Source: Candidatus Harpocratesius repetitus (GTDB lineage Archaea; Asgardarchaeota; Lokiarchaeia; Sigyniarchaeales; Promethearchaeaceae). From it: a stretch of 64,000 nucleotides of DNA. The notes below the pieces were generated by a model, which saw only the letters and a program-made list of their open reading frames with translations, ran no database searches and was not told the origin of the DNA. Of this stretch, positions 20,401 to 29,042 are shown one piece after another. The stretch spans positions 4,288,768 through 4,352,767 of the forward strand of contig JAIZWK010000001.1 of NCBI GenBank assembly GCA_021498095.1, written 5' to 3'. The translations under genes and the position numbers were made by a program. How positions within the stretch are numbered: the stretch's first letter is position 1; the number at the start of each line of letters is the position of its first letter.

Positions 20401-20865
20401 CTAGAAACTGCTGATATTGAACCGAAAAAATGGTTAGTGAAAGATTTTTACTTTGATAAAAGCACACAAACACTCTTTTTCGATGGAAACCCTGAAAAGA
20501 ATTCGAAGAACGTAAAAAAATCAAAAGAATCGAAGAACTCAAAAAAGAATGCTAATGGTTTCCAATCAAAAGAAATATTTAAATCAAATAGCCAAAATTC
20601 TTCTATTCCCTGGATTCGACCAATAACACTTGAAATGTGGGAATATTCAATTGGTGGAATTCCTCAAATTGCTCAATTTCTTAAAAGTCGCACATATTCC
20701 CCTATACGTAAATGGAATTCAATTCAGCGATCACTTTCTTATGAAGAACTGATGTACTTATTAAAAATGATTACAGCTATTAAGCAAAGCCTCACAGTTT
20801 TACCAGAAATTGATTCGTATTATGCAAAAATGGATATAATTGAGGAAAATAAGGATAATTTGTAA
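17458..20865 (+). CDS. Single-chain restriction-modification protein (type IIG-like, N6-adenine methyltransferase)
   Basis: 1135 residues from the ATG at 17458; a TTG at 17446 is also in frame. The N-terminal domain carries a PD-(D/E)xK-type nuclease pattern: PDMTVTFNG followed by LFHIEAKKP around residues 69-88. The middle has the gamma-class methyltransferase motifs, LDPAAGTMAFASG (motif I, near 440) and IMGNPPYNLS (motif IV, near 575). The C-terminal third has VPKLPYPVNG and GFPRIPIP, as in target-recognition regions of type IIG and type ISP enzymes. No helicase domain is present, so type IIG fits better than ISP. No separate methyltransferase or specificity gene is adjacent. It would cut unmodified foreign DNA. 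Confidence 0.85.
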   Translation: MEIPEIILVSPKSLQQYAQKTARNLKSGTASEITYYDDFKQFLETIFPPSKGYLIQSGYHIPGSQNKPDMTVTFNGIVLFHIEAKKPYTPIEEIIAYKPGSRLYNQIQRYQNEGTQVLLTDFLNLWIVKPPKDKSTNSNKLERNKVKFQFSCRLLEEKTSHDLIPAQNAPQHLQELLNITCAEHLQSISNARKLIYHLTNIAKNIKEKTISLINARKTLKKLTPSEKSAADYLLQIKEDFAKSIFKEEHEPETKMFADLFAQTIVYGAFSAWIKYSQNQHNKQNCSFNLQIVGDYLPFGSFLRDLFLNLKNKTPKEFRSLLQEMELQFQKTKFTPIINNSETLITTFYSDFLRLYDPKTAKERGVVYTPYEIVHFIIEGIDFLLKRWMNKPMGILSSTKHKIIPTKHFSSISSTKLIQSKLDKSIKKFQIPIDRLRILDPAAGTMAFASGLLHVAKEKISEKFPDQPSLAQQEFHHWVTNEFFENVYAFEILMAPYVLGHIRTYLSLENLGLTLNAENYPLKSYLMNTLMSPPKNKALDEWIFHNAEIGKEIKEALRIRDDKEIFVIMGNPPYNLSSQNDCKWINEKIMDYKEGLHERNKKILSDDYVKFIRFAQWKIEKVGRGIVAFITNSRYLDGQMFSVMRQSLQNTFDHIYIVNLHGDYRKKETGNPFDIKVGVCIAFMVRIDNKTPKNAAIHYMDVPHPTKEEKFQILGKGFNERQFKLLPQTPKSYFIDIDTSMLEHYQNFIPIDEFFKARPISGIMAGKDRLVIDCDIDNLHQNMHAFFNKDYSQLDKWKIRYNNTKSWQRDRVFQTTNFQRAIKSIRPMLYRGWDYRFIVYDRSIVEGHRMGYIDQISPENPAITVSKSSRKSKFCTAFIADELIEKCYMSVTDTAYAFLLRYKGKSNVIVPKLPYPVNGDALFYYIYAILHCPLYRTRYDELLRKGFPRIPIPSKALIFENLSRLGKKLADLHLLKITVDPKLETADIEPKKWLVKDFYFDKSTQTLFFDGNPEKNSKNVKKSKESKNSKKNANGFQSKEIFKSNSQNSSIPWIRPITLEMWEYSIGGIPQIAQFLKSRTYSPIRKWNSIQRSLSYEELMYLLKMITAIKQSLTVLPEIDSYYAKMDIIEENKDNL

Positions 20866-20876
20866 GAAAAAATCCG

Positions 20877-21899
20877 CTAATTTTTAATTATTCTAATTTT
20901 GTGCTTCCAAGGTTTTAAATTCTGCCAGCGCTGGATAACTGATGGAGGAAAAATGAGGGATAAACCTGCCAAATCACCTACAAAATCTTTAAGTTCTGAA
21001 GGAACAAATTTAACTCCTTCCGCTATTTGCCGAAATGAATGTTCAGAAATATAAGCAATAATTCTCGGTAATAAAATATCCTTATTATTCATAAACACAC
21101 TTCCACCAATAATTATTATTTCTGGATCAGTCAAGCTAATAATATCACTGAACATTATTCCCAAGTATTCAATAGTTTCATGAATCAAGGTTTTTGCTTT
21201 CGGATTTCCTTCACGGTAAAGATCAAATACTTTTTTGGTGGTCAACTCTGTTCCATCCTTAACGATTATACCTTGTTCTTTTGCTCGACGCAAAATCGAT
21301 TTCCCAGAAGCAATACTTTCAATGCATCCATGTTGGCCACAACCGCAAAGTGGACCATCTTTTTTAACAATCAGGTGTCCAATATGACCAGCGTTCTTGG
21401 ATTTTCCTTCTAAGAGATGCCCGTTTACAATAATCCCTCCACCTATGCCGGTACTTATAGTGACATAAACTAAATTAGAAAATCCTTGACCAGCCCCAAA
21501 AAGATGTTCTGCTTTAACTGAACTTACGCAATCATTAGCCAATCCATATTTACATTGAAGTCCAAAATATTCTTGTAAAGGAATAAGGTAGGGAACATCT
21601 TTCCAGTCATTTCCATCTCCAGAAATATTTGGTGTCCAAATTCGTGTTCCACGATCAACAAATGGACCTGCAGAACTTGTTCCAACTCCAAAGACTTCTT
21701 CTTTTTGAATTTGTAGTGTACTCAGTCCCAATTCGATCATTTCAATGATCTGATTGATTAATGTGGTTTCAGAACCTTTTTTTTGAGTTGGGCGGATAAT
21801 TTTAAGTAAGAATTCAGAATCAGTAGCAAAAACTACTCGAACATTTGTCCCACCAATATCAACACCAATAAAGTACTTTCTATCCACTAATTTTACCAC
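20877..21899 (-). CDS. ROK-family sugar kinase (glucokinase-like)
   Basis: 340 residues. The N-terminal phosphate loop GVDIGGTNVRVVFA, the GTSSAGPFVD segment, the ISTGIGGGIIVNG loop, and the ROK zinc motif CGCGQHGCIESIASG are all visible. There is no HTH, so it is a kinase and not a repressor. ROK kinases phosphorylate glucose, N-acetylglucosamine or N-acetylmannosamine; the substrate is not decided. Its start lies one base from the stop of the upstream ESCRT-III-like gene, so the two are almost certainly cotranscribed. Confidence 0.9.
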   Translation of the reverse strand: MVKLVDRKYFIGVDIGGTNVRVVFATDSEFLLKIIRPTQKKGSETTLINQIIEMIELGLSTLQIQKEEVFGVGTSSAGPFVDRGTRIWTPNISGDGNDWKDVPYLIPLQEYFGLQCKYGLANDCVSSVKAEHLFGAGQGFSNLVYVTISTGIGGGIIVNGHLLEGKSKNAGHIGHLIVKKDGPLCGCGQHGCIESIASGKSILRRAKEQGIIVKDGTELTTKKVFDLYREGNPKAKTLIHETIEYLGIMFSDIISLTDPEIIIIGGSVFMNNKDILLPRIIAYISEHSFRQIAEGVKFVPSELKDFVGDLAGLSLIFPPSVIQRWQNLKPWKHKIRIIKN

Positions 21900-21900
21900 C

Positions 21901-22602
21901 TTAACTATTACGCTTTTTACGTAGTCGAGCTAATTCTTTTTCTAAATCGAATAATTCATCATCGGGATTCTTATTTCTTTCATCAGAATCATTACTAGAT
22001 AAACCAGGTGCATCAGGAAGTTGATCAAATGCTAAATCTGGTTCGGTATTGCTACTTCCCTTTCCTTTTATTTCTCCAAATTCTTGGCGAATTTCACGCT
22101 CCCTTACTTCAATTGGATGCAATTTTTCAGCCAATTCTTCCTTTCTAATAAAAACTTGATATAATGATGCAAATGGGCCGTAACCGACATCCAATTCATT
22201 TAACATTTTTTGAATTTGAGGATTTCCTAAGGTTAATCGTAATTCACATAAATTTTTAAGCATATCATATCCAACTTCGTCAAAATTATTCATATCTTGG
22301 GCGGTAGATAATTGAAACTGCACATCATCCAGATTAGTTCTAAATTCATCTAACTTATTTGCCCACTTTCGATACAATAAAGCACTTTTCATCAATTTAA
22401 AAGCAGCATGTTTATCTCCATCCGCATAACGTTTTTGAGCTTTAGTATATGCATGTTTTCCTTGAATTTCCATTCGTTTAAACTGCCCTTCTAATTGGCG
22501 ATTGAAGATTTTCAAAGCCATAATGGTTTGTTGCACATTACTTGTCCCAAGGCGGATATTAGAGCGAGCCAACCATTTATAAAAATTTTCCACAGAGCCC
22601 AT
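21901..22602 (-). CDS. ESCRT-III (Snf7/CHMP)-like helical protein
   Basis: 233 residues. The first 130 are predicted helices with a basic face: a long hairpin around KRYADGDKHAAFKLMKSALL and DEFRTNLDDVQFQLSTAQ, the layout of the ESCRT-III core. The middle is an acidic, Ser/Asn/Pro-rich linker (about 175-215). The protein ends with ELFDLEKELARLRKKRNS, which resembles the C-terminal MIT-interacting motif (MIM1) of CHMP1-3. ESCRT-III proteins polymerise on membranes and are remodelled by Vps4. Asgard archaea are known to encode such proteins. The assignment rests on size, charge pattern and motif; no Vps4 or other ESCRT gene is in the window. Another helical membrane-associated protein is possible. 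Confidence 0.55.
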   Translation of the reverse strand: MGSVENFYKWLARSNIRLGTSNVQQTIMALKIFNRQLEGQFKRMEIQGKHAYTKAQKRYADGDKHAAFKLMKSALLYRKWANKLDEFRTNLDDVQFQLSTAQDMNNFDEVGYDMLKNLCELRLTLGNPQIQKMLNELDVGYGPFASLYQVFIRKEELAEKLHPIEVREREIRQEFGEIKGKGSSNTEPDLAFDQLPDAPGLSSNDSDERNKNPDDELFDLEKELARLRKKRNS

Positions 22603-22666
22603 TTTTCTCTTATATTACCTTATAGACACACACCTTTAATTTTTTCGCAAAATTGATAAGTACACG

Positions 22667-23314
22667 ATGCATAATTCTCCTAATTATATGAAATTCTTCA
22701 AAAAAGAAAAGATTTCACCTGAAATAAAGAGCCAAATATTTAATTTTGCAAAAAATTACTATGATATTTCCAATGATTTGCATGGATGGGGGCATATTCA
22801 AAGAGTATGGACAAACTGCAGAAAAATTATTGCAAATCTTAATAAGAAAGAAGAAGTTCAATTAGACCTTTTAGAGTTAGCTGTGTATCTCCATGATATT
22901 GGTCGAAAACATGAGAAATTAAGAAATAAAAATCATGCACTTATATCTGCGGATTTATCTAGGCAATTTTTAACTTCACTTTCAATTCCTGAACCAATTA
23001 TAAATGCCATAAATCACATAATCATTAGCCATTCCTTTTCATTGGGTGTGCATGCCCAAACATTAGAAGCACAGATTCTTTCTGATGCAGATAAACTTGA
23101 TGCCCTTGGATCAATAGGTATCTATAGAGTTTGTGCTTACCAAACCCTTCATGGAGGGAATATACAGTCGATCATATCACATTGTGATGAAAAATTATTA
23201 CTTTTGGATAAAAAACTTTATTTAGATGAATCTAAACGCATTGCGGCACCCCTAATGGAACAAATTCGAGATTTTAAAGAAAATTTACAAAAAGAGTCAA
23301 ATCGTTCCATTTAG
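22667..23314 (+). CDS. HD-domain phosphohydrolase
   Basis: 215 residues. The metal-binding pattern is complete: HGWGHIQRVW, then LHDIGRKH with the HD pair, a HIIISHSF helix and SDADKLDALG with the final Asp. Small HD proteins of this type hydrolyse nucleotides or other phosphate esters. It diverges from the ESCRT-III-like gene. Its 3' end overlaps the convergent AlkD-like gene by 18 bp. An ATG at 22688 is a second start option. Confidence 0.85.
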   Translation: MHNSPNYMKFFKKEKISPEIKSQIFNFAKNYYDISNDLHGWGHIQRVWTNCRKIIANLNKKEEVQLDLLELAVYLHDIGRKHEKLRNKNHALISADLSRQFLTSLSIPEPIINAINHIIISHSFSLGVHAQTLEAQILSDADKLDALGSIGIYRVCAYQTLHGGNIQSIISHCDEKLLLLDKKLYLDESKRIAAPLMEQIRDFKENLQKESNRSI

Positions 23315-24019
23315 ATATTTTTTGCGTAATTCGGGAGGAAATTTCTCAATTGCATATCGTAACATAGTTCGTGGCATATTTTTATAATGTTGGACTAAAA
23401 AAGCTTCTTCAGTTGGGCGATGTCGATTTCCAACTTCACGCAACATCCATCCCACCGCTTTATGAATCAAATCATGCGGATGGTTCAAAAGTATTGAAGC
23501 AATTTTAAGAGTATCATCAAATTTACGCTCTTTAATGAAATATAAAGTGGTAATTATTGCTATTCGTTGCAACCATAACTCTCCACTTCGGGCAAATTCA
23601 TATAATATTGATTTATCTTTGTGCATTAGGTAAGGCCCGAGAATTTTTGGTGCAGTACCATCCACTAAATCCCAATTATTACAGTATTTAATATTTTTCA
23701 AATAAAATTGAATTACTTCATCTGCTTTCTCTTCAGATTTAGCCTTATTAAATTTCTCTACCAAAATAAAGAAGGCACATTGACGAATTTCATGATATTC
23801 ATTAGAAATAAGCGGTTGGATGTCTGATAAAGGAAGTTTTGAGTAATTTTTTGCGACTTTTCTTACGTTAGGAACCCTCACTCCTAAAAATTTATCACCC
23901 TCACCATAACCACCAGGAAATGCTTGAAAAAATTGCGGAAGCTTTTCTTTTTTCTCAGATTCACTTAAATGTTCCAATTTTTTTCGTATTTCAGACAGTA
24001 GTTCCTGTGTTTGTGCCAT
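23297..24019 (-). CDS. AlkD-like DNA alkylation repair protein (HEAT-like repeats)
   Basis: 240 residues built of paired helices. Typical AlkD landmarks are GEGDKFLGVRVPNVRKVAKNY near residue 35, the NWDLVDGTAPKILGPYL segment near 118 and HKAVGWMLREVGNR near 187, where the Trp and Asp line the DNA-binding groove. AlkD glycosylases remove bulky or cationic alkylated bases without base flipping. It lies just downstream of the CYTH gene on the same strand and is probably cotranscribed with it. Confidence 0.9.
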   Translation of the reverse strand: MAQTQELLSEIRKKLEHLSESEKKEKLPQFFQAFPGGYGEGDKFLGVRVPNVRKVAKNYSKLPLSDIQPLISNEYHEIRQCAFFILVEKFNKAKSEEKADEVIQFYLKNIKYCNNWDLVDGTAPKILGPYLMHKDKSILYEFARSGELWLQRIAIITTLYFIKERKFDDTLKIASILLNHPHDLIHKAVGWMLREVGNRHRPTEEAFLVQHYKNMPRTMLRYAIEKFPPELRKKYLNGTI

Positions 24020-24052
24020 GGATTACACTTTTCCATCATTCATTCAAAATTA

Positions 24053-24718
24053 TTAAGATTTTATTTCCATTTTTTCGAGAACCAACTCTAAATAAGATTG
24101 GCGAATTGAATCTTTTTCAGAAAATCCCAATTCTTGTAAGAGATCCAATAATATGTTTGTAGCAACCTGTTTTTCATTTATTTTTTGATTTTCATCTTGT
24201 TTTAGACTCTGGTTTTGATTTTGAGATAAATTATATTCATCTTTTGCATCAGATACCATAATTTCTGCTTCCATAAAAGCTCCAGGTAATTTTTCGATGT
24301 GATCTATCAATATTTCTATATGTTTATCTTGATATTGAAGAGAAAAGACATCACGATGCTTCTCAACTTGACATCGCATTACAAAACCCACTGCTGTTAA
24401 TATTTCTTCCATCGATTTTTCATTTTGCACCATACAGATAATTTCACGGCGAGTTTTTATTATACCTGGTTCTTTAGGACCCTTATACGTTAAATCGATG
24501 TTTGTTTTGCTGGAAGGAGTATCTGAAAGAATTGTTTCTTCTGACATACGAAGGCGCAAAGCTTCATCAGTTTTGGCAAAACTTTCTCTCGGAGGTTGAG
24601 TATCAAAATATTTATCAATATGATGCAAATGAGCGATCTGTAGCGCACCTAATTCCTTCAATTTCTGTCGTAAGGCTTGTTCATCTCGTACTCTGATTTT
24701 CATTTCAACTTCCAACAT
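24053..24718 (-). CDS. CYTH-domain protein (CyaB/thiamine-triphosphatase-like)
   Basis: 221 residues from the ATG at 24718, the start that places the CYTH signature ExExK (LEVEMKIRV) at the N-terminus. Other strands have ALRLRMSE, LTYKGPK, TRREIICMV, KHRDVFSL and FMEAEIMV, giving the alternating Arg, Lys and Glu residues of the triphosphate tunnel. CYTH enzymes hydrolyse tripolyphosphate or thiamine triphosphate, or cyclise ATP (class IV adenylyl cyclase); the activity here is open. A Gln/Asn-rich insert sits near residue 175. The open frame extends to 24796, but those residues have no family support. Confidence 0.85.
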   Translation of the reverse strand: MLEVEMKIRVRDEQALRQKLKELGALQIAHLHHIDKYFDTQPPRESFAKTDEALRLRMSEETILSDTPSSKTNIDLTYKGPKEPGIIKTRREIICMVQNEKSMEEILTAVGFVMRCQVEKHRDVFSLQYQDKHIEILIDHIEKLPGAFMEAEIMVSDAKDEYNLSQNQNQSLKQDENQKINEKQVATNILLDLLQELGFSEKDSIRQSYLELVLEKMEIKS

Positions 24719-24826
24719 ATGTAGCTGAATTAAGGTGCCTTGGTTCAAATTTTTTTCGTTGAAATTTCGCGCAAATTCGAAAATTTTAATTTTCATAACA
24801 AATTCATAATATTAACTATAATTCCA

Positions 24827-24899
24827 GCCCCTTAGTGTAGCGGCCAAGCACTTTGGACTCTGAATCCAAAAGCGTCAGTTCGAATCTGGCAGGGGCTAT
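24827..24899 (+). tRNA. tRNA-Gln (anticodon CTG)
   Basis: A 73-base cloverleaf can be drawn by hand. The acceptor stem AGCCCCT pairs with AGGGGCT, with discriminator A. The D arm is GTG/CAC. The anticodon stem TTGGA/TCCAA encloses CTCTGAA with anticodon CTG. The T arm is GTCAG-TTCGAAT-CTGGC. CCA is not encoded and no intron is present. Confidence 0.93.
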
Positions 24900-25018
24900 T
24901 AAAGTATTACTTTTATTTACATTATATTCCTTCTCATGCAAGATTTGAATAATATTATCTTTTTTCATAGTTTTTATAAAATTGAAATCTTTTTGAAAGG
25001 CATTTCATTACAAGTAAT

Positions 25019-26230
25019 ATGGTCAAAATTACACCAATTTCCCCATATTTACCCATAAACCCAGAAGAATTTTGCACAAACCCATATGATGTCATTGGGA
25101 AAGAAGAAGAACATCAATTAAAAAAAAATCCTAACTCACTTGTACATCTTATTCTTCCTGAGGGTGAAGGTGAAGAAATATATAAAGATGCTAAAAAAGC
25201 CTACGAACGTTTCAAAGCAGAAAATTTGATTAAAAAAGCCGCACAACCAAGCATTTTTGTGTATAGGCAAGAATCTCCCGAATTTAGCCAAGAAGGTCTT
25301 ATAATGGGTGTTGCGCTTCAGGATTATGAAGATGGAAATATAGTCAGACATGAACATACTCGTGAGAAACCATTGAAAGATCGAACCAAGCATATTGCTA
25401 CAATAAAAGCGGCAACTGGATTAGTCTGGAATGTTTTTCAAGCAGACGCAGAGATAAAAAAACTAATTGAGCAAATGAAACAAACAACACCAAAATTCGA
25501 TTTTCACATGAAAGGTTATCGCCAGTTATTATGGCAAATTACAGATGAAAAGATCATTACAAACCTGAAAGAACTATTTGCAGATCGGAAAATATTTATT
25601 GCTGATGGTCATCATAGGGCAGCCAGTGCAGCAGAATATCGAAAAATGAAACTGGCAGAAGGTGCAGATCCAAACAGTGAACATTCATGGCAATACCTGA
25701 TGACATACGTTTCTTCTGATGATCAAATTTGGATTTTACCATATAATCGGGTTATCCGAAAGTTACCAATGTCAAAAGATGAATTTATCGAGAAATTGAG
25801 GGAAGTATTCACAATTGAATTGGTGGAAAAAGCCTTTAATCCTGATAAAAAACATGTAATGGCAATTTGTGTTCAAGGACAATGGCTGAAAGCAACAGTT
25901 AAAGATCAAAACTTTACCGATCCACGAGACGCATTAGATGTTGCAATTTTGCAAGATCGCGTATTAGATCCAATTTTAGGAATAAAAGATATCCGTAACG
26001 ACAAGAATATCTTTTTCGTAGGTGAAGTGAAATATTATCGAAATCCCGAATTAATGAAGACAGAATTTATTGAAAAACAAGGTAATGACGTATTCTTTAA
26101 CTTGTTTGCGGTAGATATTCATGATATTGAAAAAATCGGTGGTGCAGGTGGAGTAATGCCTCCTAAAAGCACCTGGTTTGAACCTAAATTGTTATCTGGA
26201 TTGGCAATCTATCCTCTTGATGAAGATTGA
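25019..26230 (+). CDS. DUF1015-family protein
   Basis: 403 residues. The family features are an NPYDVIGKEE segment near the start, FVYRQESPEF, a conserved RHEHT segment and IADGHHRAASA near residue 196, followed by a C-terminal domain with a conserved Asp-Val-Ala pattern. DUF1015 is widespread in bacteria and archaea and sometimes sits beside serine or glycine metabolism genes. Its biochemical role is not established as far as I know. It stands alone after tRNA-Gln. Confidence 0.85.
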   Translation: MVKITPISPYLPINPEEFCTNPYDVIGKEEEHQLKKNPNSLVHLILPEGEGEEIYKDAKKAYERFKAENLIKKAAQPSIFVYRQESPEFSQEGLIMGVALQDYEDGNIVRHEHTREKPLKDRTKHIATIKAATGLVWNVFQADAEIKKLIEQMKQTTPKFDFHMKGYRQLLWQITDEKIITNLKELFADRKIFIADGHHRAASAAEYRKMKLAEGADPNSEHSWQYLMTYVSSDDQIWILPYNRVIRKLPMSKDEFIEKLREVFTIELVEKAFNPDKKHVMAICVQGQWLKATVKDQNFTDPRDALDVAILQDRVLDPILGIKDIRNDKNIFFVGEVKYYRNPELMKTEFIEKQGNDVFFNLFAVDIHDIEKIGGAGGVMPPKSTWFEPKLLSGLAIYPLDED

Positions 26231-26385
26231 TATGATAATTAAGCAATATTAAAAAAAAATAAAAAATTAAGGATAATTTCAGAACTTAATTAGTTCTTTT
26301 TTTATTCTTATTCTTCTTTCTGATGAAATTTAAAATTCATTAAGCTGCTTCAATTAATTTTTCCAATCATTTAATCAGCATTATT

Positions 26386-26997
26386 TTAATCTTCGTCATC
26401 TTCGTCATCTTCAGTTACATTTTCATCCTCATCAAGAGGGGAAAATACAACAATAATAGTTATGATAGAATAATTCCAATCATCAGAATCATCGGATAAT
26501 AATTTATCTTGATAAGTAAGCACAGAGAAATTTGAGAAATCAGATCTCTTCATTCTCCATTCACAGAAACCAAATGTATCAGGTTTAGTATTGAAGATCT
26601 TTAAAAGAGCTTTATATACTTGAGATGTAATTATTTTTTTATCAAAATAACGGAACACTTTAGAGGCAACATTATAATTAGAAGCAATAATATCTCTTAG
26701 GCAATTTTGATCTCTGCAAGATTCTAGATCAACTTTTGTATCATAACGAAAGAGAATCTCACTATCAAATGGTAAAGAATCTTCATCATCCAAATCTTCT
26801 TCATCAAGTTCATTGTTATGTTCTTCTATATTATTATCATTTTGTTTTTTTGATAAAAAATACATGGCTTTGATGAATTCTTGAATATCATCTTCATCGA
26901 TTTTCCACAATAAATCGGAAGGATTTAAATAACCATTCCTCCATCCGAAATCAGCAAGATCTATGATCTCTTCTTTTTCAATATATATTTTTTTCAT
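26386..26997 (-). CDS. Hypothetical acidic protein
   Basis: 203 residues, unrecognised. There are three acidic stretches (around 58-75, 165-170 and the last 15 residues) and a middle part of mixed helix and strand with one FGFCEWRMKR segment. There is no signal peptide or membrane segment. A clear RBS, AGGAGA, lies 8-13 bases before the ATG. It borders the accessory region with transposases. Confidence 0.65.
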   Translation of the reverse strand: MKKIYIEKEEIIDLADFGWRNGYLNPSDLLWKIDEDDIQEFIKAMYFLSKKQNDNNIEEHNNELDEEDLDDEDSLPFDSEILFRYDTKVDLESCRDQNCLRDIIASNYNVASKVFRYFDKKIITSQVYKALLKIFNTKPDTFGFCEWRMKRSDFSNFSVLTYQDKLLSDDSDDWNYSIITIIVVFSPLDEDENVTEDDEDDED

Positions 26998-27197
26998 GTT
27001 AAGAATCTCCTTTTTGTACTACTATATTTCATATATCTGAAATGTAAGTTTGGTAATGGAAGGACGAAGCCATTATTTAAAAATGACAACATCATAGCGA
27101 TTTACTAAATCTTCCATTGAGATTCTCTAAAAATATTGAATATATAATGGTTTTGAAATAATACACAAATTTTTTTCATATGAAAAAAAAATTTTTT

Positions 27198-27494
27198 TTA
27201 GGAGGTTCTAGCAACTTCTTTATTTTTGACAGAATTTTCATTTTATTCTTTCATTTTCCGACAATAATCAAACTTATCCAAGAATTATTTCAGTCGGCAG
27301 AAATGAACTTTAGAAAATTTAATGATGGGTCGATTTTTGACTATTATTAATCAAATTATAGTTGAATTTGATAAAAAAAGTTCTAAATTTTTGATCGACA
27401 AATTTTAAATTTGGATGGAATGTTGGTAAATGCGTAAATTATGCAGGATTTTTATTTTTTTATTAATCTATCAAATGTTGATAAAGGCTCTTAG
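27198..27494 (+). mobile_element. 289-bp MITE-like element, family B copy 1, with TTAG target duplication
   Basis: The element spans 27202-27490. It starts GAGGTTCTAGCAA and ends TTGATAAAGGCTC, an imperfect inverted repeat. It is flanked by TTAG at 27198-27201 and 27491-27494. No coding frame is present. A similar copy lies inverted at 47172-47460. It sits 185 bp upstream of a transposase gene, but that gene's own flanks do not show these ends. Confidence 0.85.
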
Positions 27495-27678
27495 AACAAA
27501 GCATTTTTAACATTAACGATGTAATTGGTTTTTTATAGTTTTTCTGGTCTTGAAATTTTTATAAAATCTTAATTTTGATTCAATTTCGGTAGAATTGTTC
27601 ATATTTTACTTCTTTGCATGGATGCATTACAATTTTGAGAGATAAAGGGAATAATTTAAAAGCTACGCTTTCTTACCC

Positions 27679-28989
27679 TTGGATATGTACACAAATCTTA
27701 GAGGAAATCCATCGGCAGCCACCGATATCGGAAAAATTATTCCCGATCAGATTAATCCGCAGTTACTTTTAGATATTGCGGAAATGGTAGATCCTTTGGT
27801 TTTCCAAAAATTGCCTTCAAAACGAAGTGGGTTTTCCTATACGATCTTCGTTCTATTTGCATGTTGTATGCAAATATTAAGACTCTCGCCCCGACACACA
27901 TCAGAAATTTTCCAAGAAAAGTGTTCTCGCGCTCAAATTTCATTTCAATCCTATTCAGTCACCAAATTCTCAAATGGTAAACAACGGAGATTCTTCCCTG
28001 ATCAACCTGCTTTTTCTCGATGCCTCCAAACCTTGTCTAAGTTAGATTTAGTTGAAGAATTTTGGAATTCTGTACTTTTGGCACATTTATTAATTCTTAA
28101 ATCCTTGAAAATTGTCAAAGCGGATTTAAAATTAATTGCAGATTACACCGATACACCCTGTAAAAAAAATATGCAAGATCCATATTGTTTTGGAAAGAAA
28201 GAAGGTAAAACAGTTCATCGTACGCTTAGTTTTTCCGTTATTTCAGGTGATTTTCATCAAATGATTGCCAATTTCAAAATTAAAAAGCATCAAGATAAAC
28301 TCCCTTTGTTTCACAGTATCCATCAAATTCTAGTTTCTAACGGCTTTTCTATAAAATATGCCATGCTTGACAGAGGTTTTTATCGTAAACGAATACTAAA
28401 GTTCTTTCAGCGGAAGCACATAACCGTGATTATGCCTGGAAGAAAATGTGCGCAGACAAAACAAAAAATTATGAACTACTTGAATGGAATTGGCAAAAGA
28501 TACTGCAAAGGTGTAATTAAGGGTAAATACGTAAAAAAAAAGGGGTTTTCACCCATTAAATTCGATCTTCTGCTTGTTGCTAAACGCAGATTTAATTTAA
28601 AAGAAATCATTCAAGATTTTAATCAAAAAAAGATCAGTGAACAAGTCGCCAGCAGCCGTATTTTTCCCCTAATTATTATGTTCAGCTCAAAATCTGGCAT
28701 AAAAACCCTACACGGCAACGAGAATTATATTCGAGATCTCTATCGCCAAAGATGGTTAATAGAAATCGCATTTCGTGAGATGAATCGGTTTGGCATTGCA
28801 CAAAAGGTGCAAGATCGCAATAGCCGGCTGAATATTATGGGAATACGGTGCTTTTTGTACAATATTTGGCAGACACAGCGATTTCTAATAAAAAGAAACG
28901 ATCCTACCGCAAAAGACTTAGAATTGAATGAATTTCTTGGAATGTGCTCAAATCATCGGTATCCATTATATTTATCATCCATGAATTGA
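27679..28989 (+). CDS. IS4-type DDE transposase
   Basis: 436 residues, apparently intact. The DDE set can be placed: first Asp in LIADYTDTPC (near 150), second Asp in YAMLDRGFY (near 234), and Glu in the YRQRWLIEIAFREMNRF signature (Y-2-R-3-E, near 357). The final Lys of that signature is Asn here. The protein is basic and ends without a recognised extra domain. I could not find convincing terminal inverted repeats on either side, so the element boundaries are not defined. It may belong to an IS4/ISH-like group. Confidence 0.85.
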   Translation: MDMYTNLRGNPSAATDIGKIIPDQINPQLLLDIAEMVDPLVFQKLPSKRSGFSYTIFVLFACCMQILRLSPRHTSEIFQEKCSRAQISFQSYSVTKFSNGKQRRFFPDQPAFSRCLQTLSKLDLVEEFWNSVLLAHLLILKSLKIVKADLKLIADYTDTPCKKNMQDPYCFGKKEGKTVHRTLSFSVISGDFHQMIANFKIKKHQDKLPLFHSIHQILVSNGFSIKYAMLDRGFYRKRILKFFQRKHITVIMPGRKCAQTKQKIMNYLNGIGKRYCKGVIKGKYVKKKGFSPIKFDLLLVAKRRFNLKEIIQDFNQKKISEQVASSRIFPLIIMFSSKSGIKTLHGNENYIRDLYRQRWLIEIAFREMNRFGIAQKVQDRNSRLNIMGIRCFLYNIWQTQRFLIKRNDPTAKDLELNEFLGMCSNHRYPLYLSSMN

Positions 28990-29042
28990 AAGGAGTAATA
29001 TTATCGCGAACAAACGAATAGATTAATCTTAAATAGAAGAAA

